Source: Acanthosoma haemorrhoidale
Taxonomy: Eukaryota > Arthropoda > Insecta > Hemiptera > Acanthosomatidae
DNA: 64,000 bases
Assembly: GCA_930367205.1 (NCBI GenBank)
Contig: OV884011.1
Location: 36,779,754-36,843,753, forward strand
Direction of reading: 5' to 3'
A program made the translations under genes and the position numbers. The notes beneath the pieces are model-generated. The model was not told the DNA's origin. It made no database searches and was given only the letters and a program-made list of their open reading frames with translations. Of this stretch, positions 11,507 to 23,018 are shown one piece after another (position 1 is the first letter of the stretch; each line of letters opens with the position of its first letter).

Positions 11507-11800
11507 TTTATATATCCTCTCTTCTTGGACCGTATCTCTCTCTCTTCAACAGAAGGCTTTTTTTTTTTGACCCTTTGTGTTCGTGTATGCCTTTTCACAC
11601 TTTTTTGCGAATGGGTTACGCACACTATTCTCGGGCCACCCTAGCTGCTAAGTTCCATATCCCTTCTCGTACTTACGTTCGTGGCAGAAAAAAAAACTAA
11701 TGAGTTGTAATTTGTTAAGTCCTCCAGCTCTTAAAAGACACTCCGCAACAGATGGTGCACCCTTGCCATCAATTGACTAGTGACCAATGGGAATAATTTA

Positions 11801-12044
11801 GTTAATCAAATAAAATTTACAATAAGATATCTTTTTTATTCATATGACTGAAATTATTAACTAAGATGAAAATAAAATGAATACCAATGATGTGTGATTA
11901 TAATACTAAATATAAACATGCATTGCTCACAATTAAAATGATGTCTTCATTGATGAAAAGTTCGTGGCAAGATATTCTCAATCAGTGTCTCACAAAGCAA
12001 TTCTTCGGTCCTCGGCCTTACCGGCCCCTTTTTATAATAAAGCT
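11801..12044. other. Odorant receptor intron 3, spacer between repeats
   Basis: Short AT-rich spacer between family A copies 2 and 3. No feature was recognised. Confidence 0.4.
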
Positions 12045-13030
12045 ACGTTCGGCGATGGGGTGTTTTTATCTAATACTCTGGATACTTACTCGCGTGCCGA
12101 TACACTAATGTTTCTGATATACACCTGTATCTAAATACACAAAATGTAAGGGGATGTATCTTTTCTACGAATACATATTTCAGTTTACACACTACAGTTG
12201 AATAATTAGAATATTTCATTTAAATAGTATGCCATCTAACTATTCCACTGCTAACATACTTGATTCCTCTATCAAATCCTGAACCTATTGTATTAGCGTA
12301 AAGTTAAACATAATTAAACTTTGCTCAAACGTATTCAATTAGTTTACTATTTGTCCCGATTGAATCTAAACCCAAAGTAATTCACTTTTATAAAGTAACG
12401 TGGTGTTCAAAACGGAAGGATTTCAACTATATAAAATAGAATTTTAAACACAACATATTTTATTAAGAATGTTTTAATGAAATATGATTAATTAATATAA
12501 ATGATACGATGAAAATAACTCTTGCTAGCTAACAATAAAAACTATTTATTACTTAATACAACTAACTCTAGAAGACTCCATAGAAGAAAAGAACTCGGAC
12601 CAATACATCAGCCTCTCAGGGACTCCTGTGAGTTCCCGAGTCTTCTCCCAGAAAGAAATGAGGTCCGCCCTGGAGAATATCCCCAAAAGGAAGTAGGCTT
12701 TTGCTCTTCGTCTGGTGCTTATATCTCGCACTTTTGGGCCCAGTCCCTCGACCTTAACAAGGAGGAATTTTCTTTATAATCCTTTTGTATTAAGGGATAT
12801 AAAGTACTTTTCACAACAAGCTGGGGACAAGTCAGGACGTGCCTCAAAACACTGTCCCGGGCCACACTTCTTAATCTGGCTGCTTAATCCCAAATCCCTT
12901 TTGGCACAAAACGAAGGGTCATAAACTGTCAAATCCTCCAGCCACTAAACGATACTTCACAGCGGATGACACCGTTGATTGTCGTAGTCTTATTCCGTCT
13001 TCATGATGGCTACCACAGTACTCATAGGCT
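12045..13030. repeat. Dispersed repeat family A, copy 3
   Basis: Begins CTACGTTCGGCGATGG, like copy 1 (CTACGTTCGGCGAAATG). It continues with CGATACACTAATGTTTCTGA, GGATGTATCTTTTCTA, AGTTGAATAATTAGAATATT, TTGATTCCTC and a GC-richer right part (about 12580-13020). It is the most complete of the three because nothing has inserted into it. There is no long coding frame. The right end is set where similarity to copy 1 fades. Confidence 0.6.
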
Positions 13031-14204
13031 TTCGTCTTTTTCCCTTAACCTCTCTTATTTATTTTATTTAAAATTAAATAAATACAAATATATATTGAGC
13101 TTTATATATCACCTTTTACTGTATGCTATGCATTTCAAGCATTTTCTTTTTTTTTTAATATGTTTCTACTGTTAAAATTCTATACAATATAAGGGGTGTC
13201 ACCTTCGGTAGTACCAGAGAAACATATACCTGATAGTCCCTAGCTTTCAACTAGAAATTGCTATCTCCTAATATCATCCTTATTTCTGTCTCTTTATCTG
13301 AATTTTTATTTTTACATTAATTTCACTTTACATGGCTGGGGTTGAACGTATAACAGTGCTAACCAGACCACTTTGCAGTACACTTTATAATAGTTAATGA
13401 ATTATTATATGAATATTAGATTCAGATTTCCGCAGAAAGAGGATCAAAACTCATTCATTGTCGCCAACTTATCTCCTAAACATCTCTTATTCCCCATGAC
13501 TACCACAGGTAAGAGTTTGAGATAAAAGCACCGAGCTAAATCTTTTACCATGATTAATTGTTGTTTTATCATTTGATTAATTTGGCAAAATCACTCCCAA
13601 ACTACTAATACATACGGTAAAGCAAAAGTACTTTCATAGACTTTCTGTCTTAAAGGTAATTTATTGACGACAACAGTCATAATAATCAAATTTTCAATCC
13701 AAGCAGGTTTTAAACTCTATGTAAGCTAACCTCTTGTAAATGCAAATTTAAGTGACTTAGATGGTTTAGCACACAAATTGTAAAGTATTTTCAGTCATTA
13801 GGAATTTATGAAACACAGCGGAGTGCTGGATGAACAAATATTACACATTTGCCCTCCTGCTCATATGCTTTCTATTCCAAAAACATACGCACCCACTACT
13901 CTCCGTGCTCAGTTTAATCTTTATTTAGATTTAAATCTTTTAAATTATGACCCTTAAAATTGTATAACAGCCTTGAGGATGACAGAAGTGGGTTATTGAA
14001 AGCATTAGCAGTAAACGAAGAAAATGTTCGAAGAAATACCAACTATTGGTATCATTTAAGCTAAAATTATATCTTCTCACCCAATCTGACACCTCAATTA
14101 TATGTTGTTATTTTAAAATGGAGAGTGCACAACTACTTTAATAAAAAAAACAGTATTCTCAAACGCCTTTTCTATGTCGATGGACCCAGAGCTCCAATAT
14201 CCAG
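13031..14204. other. End of odorant receptor intron 3
   Basis: AT-rich intron ending in CCAATATCCAG at 14204. No further insertion was recognised. Confidence 0.55.
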
Positions 14205-14345
14205 TTCTGCGTGTACAGCAGTGGCTGGTGCGATGCAGACCACCGCTTCAAGACCACGGCCCGGATGGTTATGGCGAGGGCTCATCGCCCGGTCACGCTC
14301 GTCTTCTGGGGAGTCTATCCTGTCAACTTGGAGACCTTCATAGGG
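14205..14345 (+). CDS. Odorant receptor, exon 4 (conserved C-terminal region)
   Basis: A 47-codon exon in phase 0 on both sides. It reads FCVYSSGWCDADHRFKTTAR, then MVMARAHRPVTLVFWGVYPV and NLETFIG. This is the hallmark C-terminal stretch of insect odorant receptors (Y-S/W, R-A-x-R-P-V-T-L, then the seventh membrane segment). It joins exon 3 in frame across a 7.3-kb intron. The donor is GTAACT, a weaker form than the other three. The usual last exon of about 10-20 codons was not identified. The first acceptor downstream (14564) would add only DFE before a stop. Confidence 0.87.
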
Positions 14346-15344
14346 GTAACTATCCTATCATGTAAATCCTATCTAAGGGTTTTGGGTTGGTTTTTTCAAA
14401 ACCAGGAACCCTTGTTTCACCTGTTGTGTGTAAATGTCTGTTCTGGTCTTTGAGAGTCTAGTGTTCAAGCCAGAGGTCTTATTGGAAAGACAACAATTTA
14501 AATCATGATTAAGTGCCATTAATTAAAATTGTGATAAAAAAAATCTTTAAAATCTTTTTCCAGGATTTTGAGTAGGCTGTCAAACCGTGTTATAGTTAAA
14601 TAATAACAGAGTGTAATTTGTAATTTATTTTATCTAAAATAAAAGTAAAACAATATAACACAAAAAAAAGTAAAACAGTCTTTAACATCTTCATGTTTTT
14701 TACTCAACTGTTATTAGGTGATATTTAGAATGGTTACTTGATTGAAGCTAAAAATAAACCATGACAAATATAGATAGGTATTAAAATTACAAATATTGAG
14801 TAGGGTATCGAATTAAAGATATTGACGTTTTCATTAATAATTTGGAATAAGGGTGATACTTAGGTAAATTTCATTTTAAATATCAAATCAATAGAATTGA
14901 TTTTTTATTCTCAATTAACAAATAAAATATTTATTAGCTTTGCCAATTAATTCCTTATTCACAATTAACAAATAATTTAAATGAAAGCATTAGTTGTATT
15001 ATTCGAATAACGAATAATTGTGTTTTTTTGTTGATTTTCATTCGTCATTTGAATTATAGGAATTATTGGAATAACAAATAATTTAAAAAGATTCTGTTTT
15101 TACATGGTTTCTTTTGAAACCAGGAACTTTGTTTATGCTAAATATTGCAATAACAGTGTAGGTTATGTGTATAAGTGGTTCCATATACAAATTACATATT
15201 TAATTATTTTAAAATTACTTATAAGTTACCATATTCTTTAGTGTACAAAAGTTATTTTGTACAAAATATATTTATTTATTCATCCTCTCCTGGAAAATTT
15301 ATCATATAACGATTAAAAATAACAAATAAAAGAGGAAATAAACA
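14346..15344. other. DNA downstream of odorant receptor exon 4
   Basis: AT-rich. A strong acceptor-like tract (ATCTTTTTCCAG) ends at 14563, and reading on in phase 0 meets a stop after three codons. A copy of the short dispersed motif C is at 14799-14845 (see findings). The real last exon of the receptor may have been lost when repeats entered this region. Confidence 0.45.
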
Positions 15345-15412
15345 AACAAATCAAGTTAACACTTGCTAACTTCACCCAACCTGTCGCTGCGTCTCAAACT
15401 AATGATATATAA

Positions 15413-15674
15413 ATGTGTCCTCCGGCCAGCTCTGCTATATACGGTGCCCCGCTATATACTACCTTGACTGACAATACAGCTAAAAGTCTCCAACAATTCC
15501 AGAATGGGATCATAAGAAAAGTGGTCGGACATACCTCTCTCGAGAGGTTAAAGAACGCCGACCTGCACCCGTTGATTGGTGTGCCATCGGTGGGTGAGTT
15601 CATCCACCGGAGACACATCAAGTTTTTTGACTCGTTGCAGCACCTCACAAACCCAGTGTTTAACACTATGACCC
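15413..15674 (+). pseudogene. LINE reverse transcriptase C-terminal remnant
   Basis: About 87 codons equivalent to the region after the palm and thumb of Jockey-type reverse transcriptases, where the conserved pattern is L-RP-LLYGAP, LQ-xQN, and ADLH-x-L-G-P. The frame breaks near the start and runs into the inserted LTR at the other end. No endonuclease or YxDD part is present, so it is only a 3' fragment. Confidence 0.8.
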
Positions 15675-16532
15675 TGTTGTGTCAACCTCTTAGTCACGAC
15701 TAATTAGAAGTTCCCCTCTTCTTGGCCCAGAAAATATCTACTTATGTTTCCATATTTTAATAATAAAACTTAAGGCGTCAGTAAGAGAGGGGGAGCTGAT
15801 AGTGTACGAAACAGCCGCAGGAACGAGATGGTGTGGCGGGGCCAACCCCCACCGCTAGCCTGCCTGCCTATATAAGCGGCAGGATTGGCTGAAGTCAGCA
15901 GAAGTCACAGAACCGGCACTTGGAACACTGCTCTCTCTCTCTTACGCACTGGCGCTTGCTGCTCTACTCGAAACATGGCTTTCTTATTCAATTACCTCTG
16001 CATCTCTCTTTCCTAACCTCTCTGTTTTAGTCCGGCGTTGTCAGACCCCGCACCTTCCTAGTGGGATTCTCTACCTTCGTCTCGCCAAAACTAGCACCTC
16101 CTTGGGAAGGACCTCTCCCTCGCGGACGACGGTTGTCGTGGCCCTAAAAACTTTACCTAGTAGCGTCTCCCACGGCAATCCAGTCTGCTCTCTCCGGTTC
16201 ACACTCGTCTTTGGGATCCGGACGGTTTTCGCCTACCCTTAGATACCGAATGTGAATTCGTGGTCATTCCAAGACCACATAAACCTACCCTGTTGTTCTT
16301 CTCCTGAACATAGTGCTTTGTCGGGGCACACCTTCTAAGATCTTATGGAGTCAGATAAAAACGAATTAAGCTGCTCGCCGACTAGGCCGCCAGCCAGGGT
16401 GAAAGACCACAGGTCCACCCATTTTATCTCTTTCTTGGCGTTCGCATGGGCAGCGGCTAGAGGTTGTAGCGACCCTACCCCGCGGCGGGCGTCTTCTCCC
16501 CATCTTGGGGACTCACATCTAATAACCCGACA
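15675..16532 (+). mobile_element. Solo LTR, complete, with 5-bp target duplication
   Basis: The 858-bp unit begins TGTTGTGTCAAC and ends TAACCCGACA, so it has the TG..CA ends of an LTR. It is flanked by GACCC on both sides (15670-15674 and 16533-16537) inside the LINE coding end. A TATA box (CCTATATAAGCGG) at about 15868 is followed by a GC-rich part that fits R/U5. Related copies are at 26880-27648 and 54720-55083. No internal retroelement genes lie next to it, so it arose by recombination between two LTRs. Five-base duplications and TGT..ACA ends fit BEL/Pao or Gypsy elements; the class is inferred. Confidence 0.88.
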
Positions 16533-16860
16533 GACCCCACCACCCTTCCCGCATCGATGGTAACTGACTGCCGGGGAAAATTAGGTTAAGATTTAGTTTA
16601 TGTTTTCATGTAAATTAGTTTTAAGTTTATGATAAATAAATGTCAGCCCCATCACTTTTAATAAATTCAGTCTATTAATGTATAATGTACATCATTATAC
16701 TTTTGTACAATGTAGATCACTATTTTGTATTCTAGAATTTGTATAAAATGTAGCCAAGCTACAGGAAATACAATGAAACAATTGTAAATCAATTCGTTTG
16801 TAGAATCTATATTTTGTACATATATAAATTTGTTACTAGGGGATATGGAAAAAAAAAATT

Positions 16861-19550
16861 ATTAAATTTTTCAGACCAGAATATCTCAATTATAAATGTA
16901 GATTCCAATGACAAAACCATTGCAAACAAATGCTATTTATTATTGTATTAATTTTTCTAAATTAGAAAGAAATTTCTAAAATAATGTAATATTTTTTTTA
17001 AGAATTGTGTACTTATCTGCTTGATTAATAAGGAATTCAGTGCATATCAGAAACACTCTGCTATCCTATTGCTTTACTGTATTATTATAATATGACTATG
17101 TTATTATACTACTGCTATTATACTATGTTCTGTTGTAGATACTACGCTTCGTTTACTCGACCTGTACCGTGCTCGCCAAGATGAATGACTAGACTAGAAG
17201 ACATCACAAATCTATGGCCAACAGAAACTGACATAGCAATAGTTATATATATATGGCTCATAGATAGACTTCAAAAGAAAGAGAGAAAAATAAATGTGAA
17301 TTATGCTCATATGCAACATATTCCACCCGTTTGTTTTTAAAAAATCAAAAAAATATTTTCATCCCAGCCTGTTTGGACTTTTTGAGTCCACTGGGTAAGG
17401 TGCAGACATGGTCTCATTTGACACCAATATCAAATCCAAAACGAAGACATGAAAAATATGGCCAACTCAATGAAACATGAGTTAGTTTCTGGTTACAACG
17501 CGTACAATTCCCAAAATATAATATTAGTAATTATAATTATAATATATAGTAATTCAGATATTGCTTTTACAACAAACATCGGCATTATCAACTTCAGCAA
17601 AATAAACTATTTTGCAAAAGATACTGCCTGGGAATGATATTTATAACGTCATATTGTAATTACACTTCAAAAAAACCAAACACAAATTACGTATTCTTAA
17701 TTAAAATATCTCAAAATTAAAAATAAATATGGTGTTTAATAACATCGATTAATGACATCTGCTTGTATTTCTTAGAGTTGGAGATATTTTTCATGTTTTC
17801 CCTACATCAAATCGGATGTTCGTGTAAAATTTTATGTTTTTAAATTAAACAGGGGACTCACCTCACAAAGACAAGAACAGGCAAACACGCACTTGAAAAG
17901 ATAAGGATTTCTAATTAAAAAAAAAAATTATCGAAATCATTAAAATGAAAGAAAGCAACAGTAACTTCTTGAAGTGGGTGGAATTTTTCGCCTGTGAGGG
18001 CAATTCATTTTATTCCTTTGAGTGCTTATTTCCTACATTTTGTGAACATAACGATTAAATATGCTATTACGAACTCATCGCACGACTTGCTAATAATTAT
18101 TAAATCATTCTGCCGAACAGACTCTCAACTAATGCAACACACTTAGTGTATTGGTAGTTCTTATTTGTTGTCAGTGGTCTTGAGGTCAGTTTCTATTAAA
18201 ATATATACAAGTGGCGCAAACTGCCCACTAGACTACTGTCAATATATAAAAATAAAAGTTATAACATTATTTTCCACGCATCATTAAACAAGCCTTGACA
18301 TTTGGGGCCAATTAAAACGCTAAAATTCTGCTACGTTGTTTTAAAGCTCCTACACCAAATCACTAATACCCCTTTTTATGTCTCCGATTTCATTCTCCAT
18401 TCCGACCTTCCCATCCCATTTTTAAATCCACTAATTGAAAATGGGTATAGAAATTTCCACAAGTGTCCTTCTAATTAAGCGTCCAGTGAGAGCTTCTTCC
18501 TGTATATCAAAATTTATTTATTAATTTCTGCGACCAGTTAATAATGTTTCGTCGTCTTTTTGAAAAATCACCGTTCCCCATAAAGAACGCCTAGAAATTA
18601 TAAACATCCCTATACAACATGAGTAAGTATCGTTGAAAAATAGTTACTTGCTAATAATAAAAATAAAAATAAACGCCGTCTTGATTAACAATATGCACTC
18701 TAGTTTTTTTTTTTGTTTTTTTTAACTACAATTATAAATACATAATTGTGAACGCCAAACGCTTACGTGGATAGAGAAAAGAAAAAAAGGAAACTCCTCT
18801 TAAACACGCGTAAACAAATTAAAGATAACATATAAGAAATTAAATATACAAATATGGCTTCTGGAGAGTTGGATCAAAGTGGACTGTACAAATGAAACAA
18901 AGGGTTCTTGCCTTTACAACGCCAACCTCAATTGTAAATGAAAGGAAAAGGTTATGCGCGTAACTGGTAATATATAGGATTTACTTAACGTTTCTTTCTG
19001 ACATCTTCATAACGAAGAATTCTTCTCATGCGACAAAAGGGCAAACAAATAAAACTGAAACCTATCACTGTTAGTCGCGAACTACCCTTGACCACGAGGT
19101 GCATGGCAATATATTATTCAACCACGGCTTGTAAAAGGGTACCTATTGAGATGTGCAAACTCAAGCAAGGTTCGCAACAAACTCATGTTTCCACCAAAAA
19201 ATAAGGAAAACGCCCGAGCTGCGCTCTGGTCTCACATTAATCTCATAGTGGTGGCGGGAAATTTAATACGATTTTATTAATAATTGATCCCTATCACAAA
19301 GATACGAATCTGCAATCGTCAATTTAGAACTGAGCTCGAAGGAGGTGGTCCCATTGGGTATGTTATGTAAAAAAGAATGATGTAGTAAATTATTTCGACT
19401 CCTTCTTGTAACCTGAAACTCCCTCCTCAGCTATTAAGATATATGAGAGGTAATAAAATATTCTGGAACCCAGAGCGTCTTCAAAAATGGCATACTACCT
19501 ACTGTCAACAGTACTTAATGTACAATTCTAGTCAGTCCTTCATTTGAACA
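16861..19550. other. AT-rich intergenic DNA, nothing recognised
   Basis: No coding frame with family resemblance, no terminal repeat pair and no RNA gene was seen in this 2.7 kb. Small open frames are AT-rich noise. Confidence 0.45.
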
Positions 19551-20330
19551 ATGAGTTTCACAGTTACTCTATCAGGAGCTTCAAGCGACCTCCAAGCAAA
19601 TGTTTTACTAAACTAAACGGGGAATATGCCATAGGTATTTTAACATTCGTCACTTGCAATACTATTCCCAATATTGCTAAAGATTTATCGTTCAAATCAA
19701 CCAATCAATTATGACGATTTAACCATCGCAATACCAGAGGGGTCTTACTTTCTCTCTGAGAGGAAATCCCACCATGCTTTAGTCTGAATTTAAAACTAGT
19801 GAGAAAAATTACTTTAATTTCCCCAAGGACAAACCACATTCTTTAGGGGCGGTTCTGGGGTTTACCAAAGGAAAAACTGTAATATGCTCTAAAACACGCA
19901 TTTATTGTATCAGATGATATTATTAAAATTATTAACGTGAACATTATCTCGATACAATGTAATTTAGCGTCTGGCTCATACGTCAACGGACTGCCGTATC
20001 ATAGTATTCCCAAATTCTTTCCCGCTGTCGAACCTGGGTATAAAATATTAGAAACACCTAATCCCGTCAATTACCTTCCGACCAACGTCAGAGCTATGCA
20101 ACAACATAACAATGAAATTAGTTGATCAAATCGGTCTACTAGTTAATTTCAGAGATATTACAGTAAGACTAACCATTATAGCAGGGCTACACTTAAGACG
20201 AGTAACAACAGCAATTATGGGAATTGATTTTATAACGCAAACCAAGATGATTAACAGTAAAATAGTAACAGTAAAATTAACAGTAAACAGACAAAAGTAG
20301 GACTCGACGTTGCTTATAAAAAGGCTCGTC
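19551..20330 (+). pseudogene. Decayed Polinton/adintovirus-like gene A (structural-protein-like)
   Basis: A degenerate frame starts at ATGAGTTTCACAGTTACTCT (19551), reading MSFTVTLSGASSDLQAN. It continues through several stops and frameshifts. Recognisable pieces are FNFPKDKPHSLGAVLGFTKG (about 19810-19880), VNIISIQCNLASGSYVNG, PGYKILETPNPVNYLP (20030-20090) and VDQIGLLVNFRDITVRL (20115-20165). I recall this order from an expanded protein family annotated only as uncharacterised in aphid, hydra and other animal genomes, usually next to a partner like gene B. Assignment to Polinton/adintovirus-like elements is inference from memory. The gene is inactive. Its order and spacing with gene B support a common origin. 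Confidence 0.55.
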
Positions 20331-20479
20331 ACTCATCTGGTAGAATTGGTATCTTGAGCAAGAGATCGTTTTCATCAGATCTAGCAGGGATCTAAATTCA
20401 ATTTTTTTCATTGAGTGGTGGTAAAATGTACAAATCAAATTAGATAAAGTAGTTTGGCGAGTACCTCACGTAAGAGTTA

Positions 20480-21080
20480 GCGATGAGCAGTGGCTACGCC
20501 TGCTGAAAATGTTGGACAAAAACTTTACAGTAGCGGTTCCGTTCAGGATCTCTACGAATACCCTTCATTGCCCTCAGCGAGTGCTCTAGATACATGGGCA
20601 ATTAAGACCTCAACAAATTTAGAAAAACCAAAATTTGCTATAGTAGCTTTTCAAACAGATAGAAACAATGACTCCAGTTTTTGACAGTTGAAATTTGAAG
20701 AACAAGCTTTATCTAAATAGTGAACAGTACCCTTACGACGACTTAAATATAAATTTTAATCACGGAAAAGTAGCTATTCTCTATGAAATGTAAAAACAAT
20801 TCCAATGAAATTATTATGGAGTAAACTTGGCAGAGCCATGGCTAAATAAAACAGAATTTAAAAAAAATGGCTCCAATCCCAGCTATAGGCTGTTCTTAAC
20901 AGTCGGAGGCGATTAAGAGTTCGACAATCGATATCCGTCTACATATCGAAGCTTCCCTGCCAACACTAAAGGATACTGCCTCACTCTTCACGACAGGACA
21001 ATAGAATATGAAATGGCTACCGGACTGGTACGAAAATTGATCTCTTCTTCTGGGTGTGTGCTGCTGATGGAGACCAGAAG
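20480..21080 (+). pseudogene. Decayed Polinton/adintovirus-like gene B (hexon-like double jelly-roll candidate)
   Basis: The first part is open (20490-20684). It shows NVGQKLYSSGSVQDLYEYPS, then WAIKTSTNLEKPKFAIVAFQ and TDRNN. A frame change follows, with CNLK and YLNSEQYPYDDLNINFNHGK at about 20690-20765. After more breaks come FPANTK and GYCLTLHDRTIEYE near 20960-21015. The order (pair of strands with K-F-x-I-x-A-F-Q-T, then YLNS..YPY..LN, then AYCL-x-HDR) fits a family I know from uncharacterised proteins in invertebrate genomes, resembling the capsid proteins of Polinton-like and adintovirus-like elements. The capsid role is inferred from layout only. Not functional here. Confidence 0.5.
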
Positions 21081-21640
21081 ATGCGAATAAATCTTATTTT
21101 GTATTCATATATATATTTATTTTAATTGTTATTTATTACAAATTTGTTTTTCTGCGTAAATGGTACTTACAGCAGCATATCTTATTTTTTATTTACCTGA
21201 ATAGGGACAAGGAAAAGAAAACTATTGAAAAGGATCGCTTTACTAGGAGGGGCCTTAATTAAATAAATTTAGATTTTTTGTCGATGGTCCATTAGATTGT
21301 TTTAGTTTAAATAGAAATATATTCTTGAATAATTTATTTAATTATTATTTGGTAAATATTATTATATCTGAGGGATTCACATACTGGTTATAAATATCAA
21401 GCACTTTTCCCAACAGACCCAGTGAATCATTGATTTTATTCATTAATGAGACTAATTTAACACTTCCCCTCTTGTTCGAACAGAAAATAGGTGATGAAAT
21501 TGTCATATGCAGTGGAGATGGATTATTAACTCACTTCTACAGCTACTATTGACTCCAGGTGGCCACCTTTTATTTTTTCTGATTAAAGTAGTTGAGAATC
21601 ATGTCACTCGCATCTGTGAGAGCATGTCAGTCTTCCCTCC
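21081..21640. other. AT-rich spacer
   Basis: Nothing recognised between the Polinton-like remnant and the retroposed fragment. Confidence 0.4.
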
Positions 21641-21957
21641 TCATGGAAAGGAAACTCTTATTTTCGATAAATGCAACTGTAGGTGGAGAATCTATGAGCC
21701 AACACAGTGCAGCCCCCTTCAGGGGCGGGGCCAGGTCTGACCTGGCCGACTACAAACCAATGCCTAGTACCCCTAGGCTCCACCATAGGTAGACTCTCAC
21801 TACCTTCCCGAACCCACCCGCCTCCTTTATCCCACAGCCCATATCCTTCTCATACTTCCTTCAAATGGGACTCCCCTTAGTGAAAGGCACCCATCAATCC
21901 AAAATAATTTTTCCCACATCCCATTTTTTCATAGCTCTGAAAAAAAAAAAAAAGAAG
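21641..21957 (+). repeat. Possible retroposed fragment ending in an A-run
   Basis: A GC-rich block (with CCCCTTCAGGGGCGGGGCCAG at its centre, itself partly palindromic) stands out from AT-rich surroundings and ends in a 14-base A-run at about 21940-21954. This layout fits the 3' end of a LINE, SINE or processed transcript. The source was not identified. No coding frame with resemblance was found. Confidence 0.35.
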
Positions 21958-22282
21958 CTAAGAGACCAACTTTAACCACGCTATTTGAACTAATTCAGTC
22001 ATTAGCTCCATGCCCCTCAAACGCAGACGCTCGACTGACTCCGATAAAATGTAACGAATATCATAGTAGGTTGAAACATGTCACATAAAACAGGTTTAAA
22101 CTTGCACATGTCCTGTCTAGATTTACCACGTAACGTCTTGATAGCGTTGTCTGATGAATCACTCAATACATTATCATCATCTTGCTGTTTCATAAAGATT
22201 TTTAAACATTTCGTTTAACCTGAAATAGACCGAACCTATAATTAAACACTTTCATGCATCTGGACCCTCTCTGTTTTCGGGG

Positions 22283-22560
22283 TTAGATCAGCAATTCCTT
22301 CAGACGTTGAAGCAAGGTATTGTGGTCCACTGAGTCAAAGGCTTTCGAGCAGTCCAGCAAGATCATTGCGGCGGCTGTGTTGCCCCGGATGTTCGACGCG
22401 AAGTGTTGCTGGAGTCTCACCAAGTTGTTATTCGCGCTTGAGCCTTTGCTGAAACCGGTCTGCTGTGGTGGGATGATCTGATGTGCCTCGCAGTGTTCGG
22501 GGAGATGTCGGTGGATTATTCTTTCGAACAACTTTGATAGCTGAGTCAGCGGCTGGGTGG
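22283..22560 (-). pseudogene. LINE Y reverse transcriptase fragment
   Basis: Shows LSKLFERIIHRHL, IIPPQQTGFSKGSSANNNL and MILLDCSKAFDSVDHNTLL. These are the finger and first palm motifs of LINE reverse transcriptase, the last carrying the first catalytic Asp (LLDCSKAFDSV). The upstream half of the fingers is deleted (APRATTPTQPL abuts it) and the YxDD part is missing because the copy ends near 22270. Confidence 0.85.
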
Positions 22561-22676
22561 GGGTTGTTGCCCTTGGTGCGCCGAATATATGTTGCTACCT
22601 GACGGTGTGAGGTGTAGAGGGCAGTCCGGGTGGGGGTCTGAGGGTCGAGCGCTCCTATTCAGCCAGGCTCAGTGCG

Positions 22677-23018
22677 TCATAATGGTCGGCCAATATGTCT
22701 GCCTGCCGAGCAGGTAGGGATGAATCGGCCGTTAACAGCCAGTTGTACGGTGCTCTTCATGGATCTGCAGGTCTTCACCCGTCTCCAGATACGTTTGTGA
22801 TCGCTGTGTAAGTTTGTGAGGCGGTCCTCCCATATCCAGTTTTTCCACTGGGCCATCAGAGACTTAACTTGGTTTGTGAGAGCATTCAACACTGGTTTTA
22901 AGTCCCTGTTCTTGGTTCTAAACCACCTGTTCTTGATATTGTTACGCTGTATAATCAGTTGTAGGATGTGGTCCGGTGGTTTCCTCGAAGAAAGAGGTGC
23001 CAGAGCCAATTTCGGCAT
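22677..23018 (-). pseudogene. LINE Y linker between endonuclease and RT
   Basis: A 114-codon frame typical of the segment between endonuclease and reverse transcriptase in Jockey-type ORF2. It contains SSRKPPDHILQLIIQRNNIK, RTKNRDLKPVLNALTNQVK and HSDHKRIWRRVKTCRS. It ends in a stop and shifts frame towards the RT fragment. Confidence 0.75.

Larger units (their letters stand above)
9889..11800. repeat. Dispersed repeat family A, copy 2, carrying a mariner insertion
   Basis: This copy matches copies 1 and 3 over blocks such as GTTGAATAATTAGAATATTT, TTGATTCCTTC and AACGTGCTGATCAAAACGG. The mariner derivative at 10616-11506 lies in the GC-richer right part. Family A sequence appears to resume after it: a CGGGCCACCCTAG block near 11630 and TTAAGTCCTCCAGC near 11720 recall CGGGCCACACTTC and TCAAATCCTCCAGC in copy 3. 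The mariner therefore went in after the repeat was in place. Confidence 0.6.
15345..16860 (+). mobile_element. 5'-truncated Jockey-type LINE (copy 2), split by a solo LTR
   Basis: The left part (15345-15674) encodes the C-terminal part of a LINE reverse transcriptase, with one frameshift near 15440. Motifs are VLRPALLY, GAPLYTTLTD, LQQFQNGIIRKVVGH, NADLHPLIGVPSV and DSLQHLTNPVFNTM. The coding end and 3' tail resume at 16533, where CACCACCCTTCCCGCATCGATGG matches copy 1. The tail then continues to GGGGATATGG and an A-run ending at 16858. The middle is a solo LTR. The family is the same as at 2082-2499 and 60959-61322. Confidence 0.85.

Noticed and set aside
16345..16563. Frame starting MESDKNELSC inside the solo LTR
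   Set aside because: It looked like a LINE ORF1 start, but the unit has LTR ends and target duplications, and the frame is not kept in the other copies.
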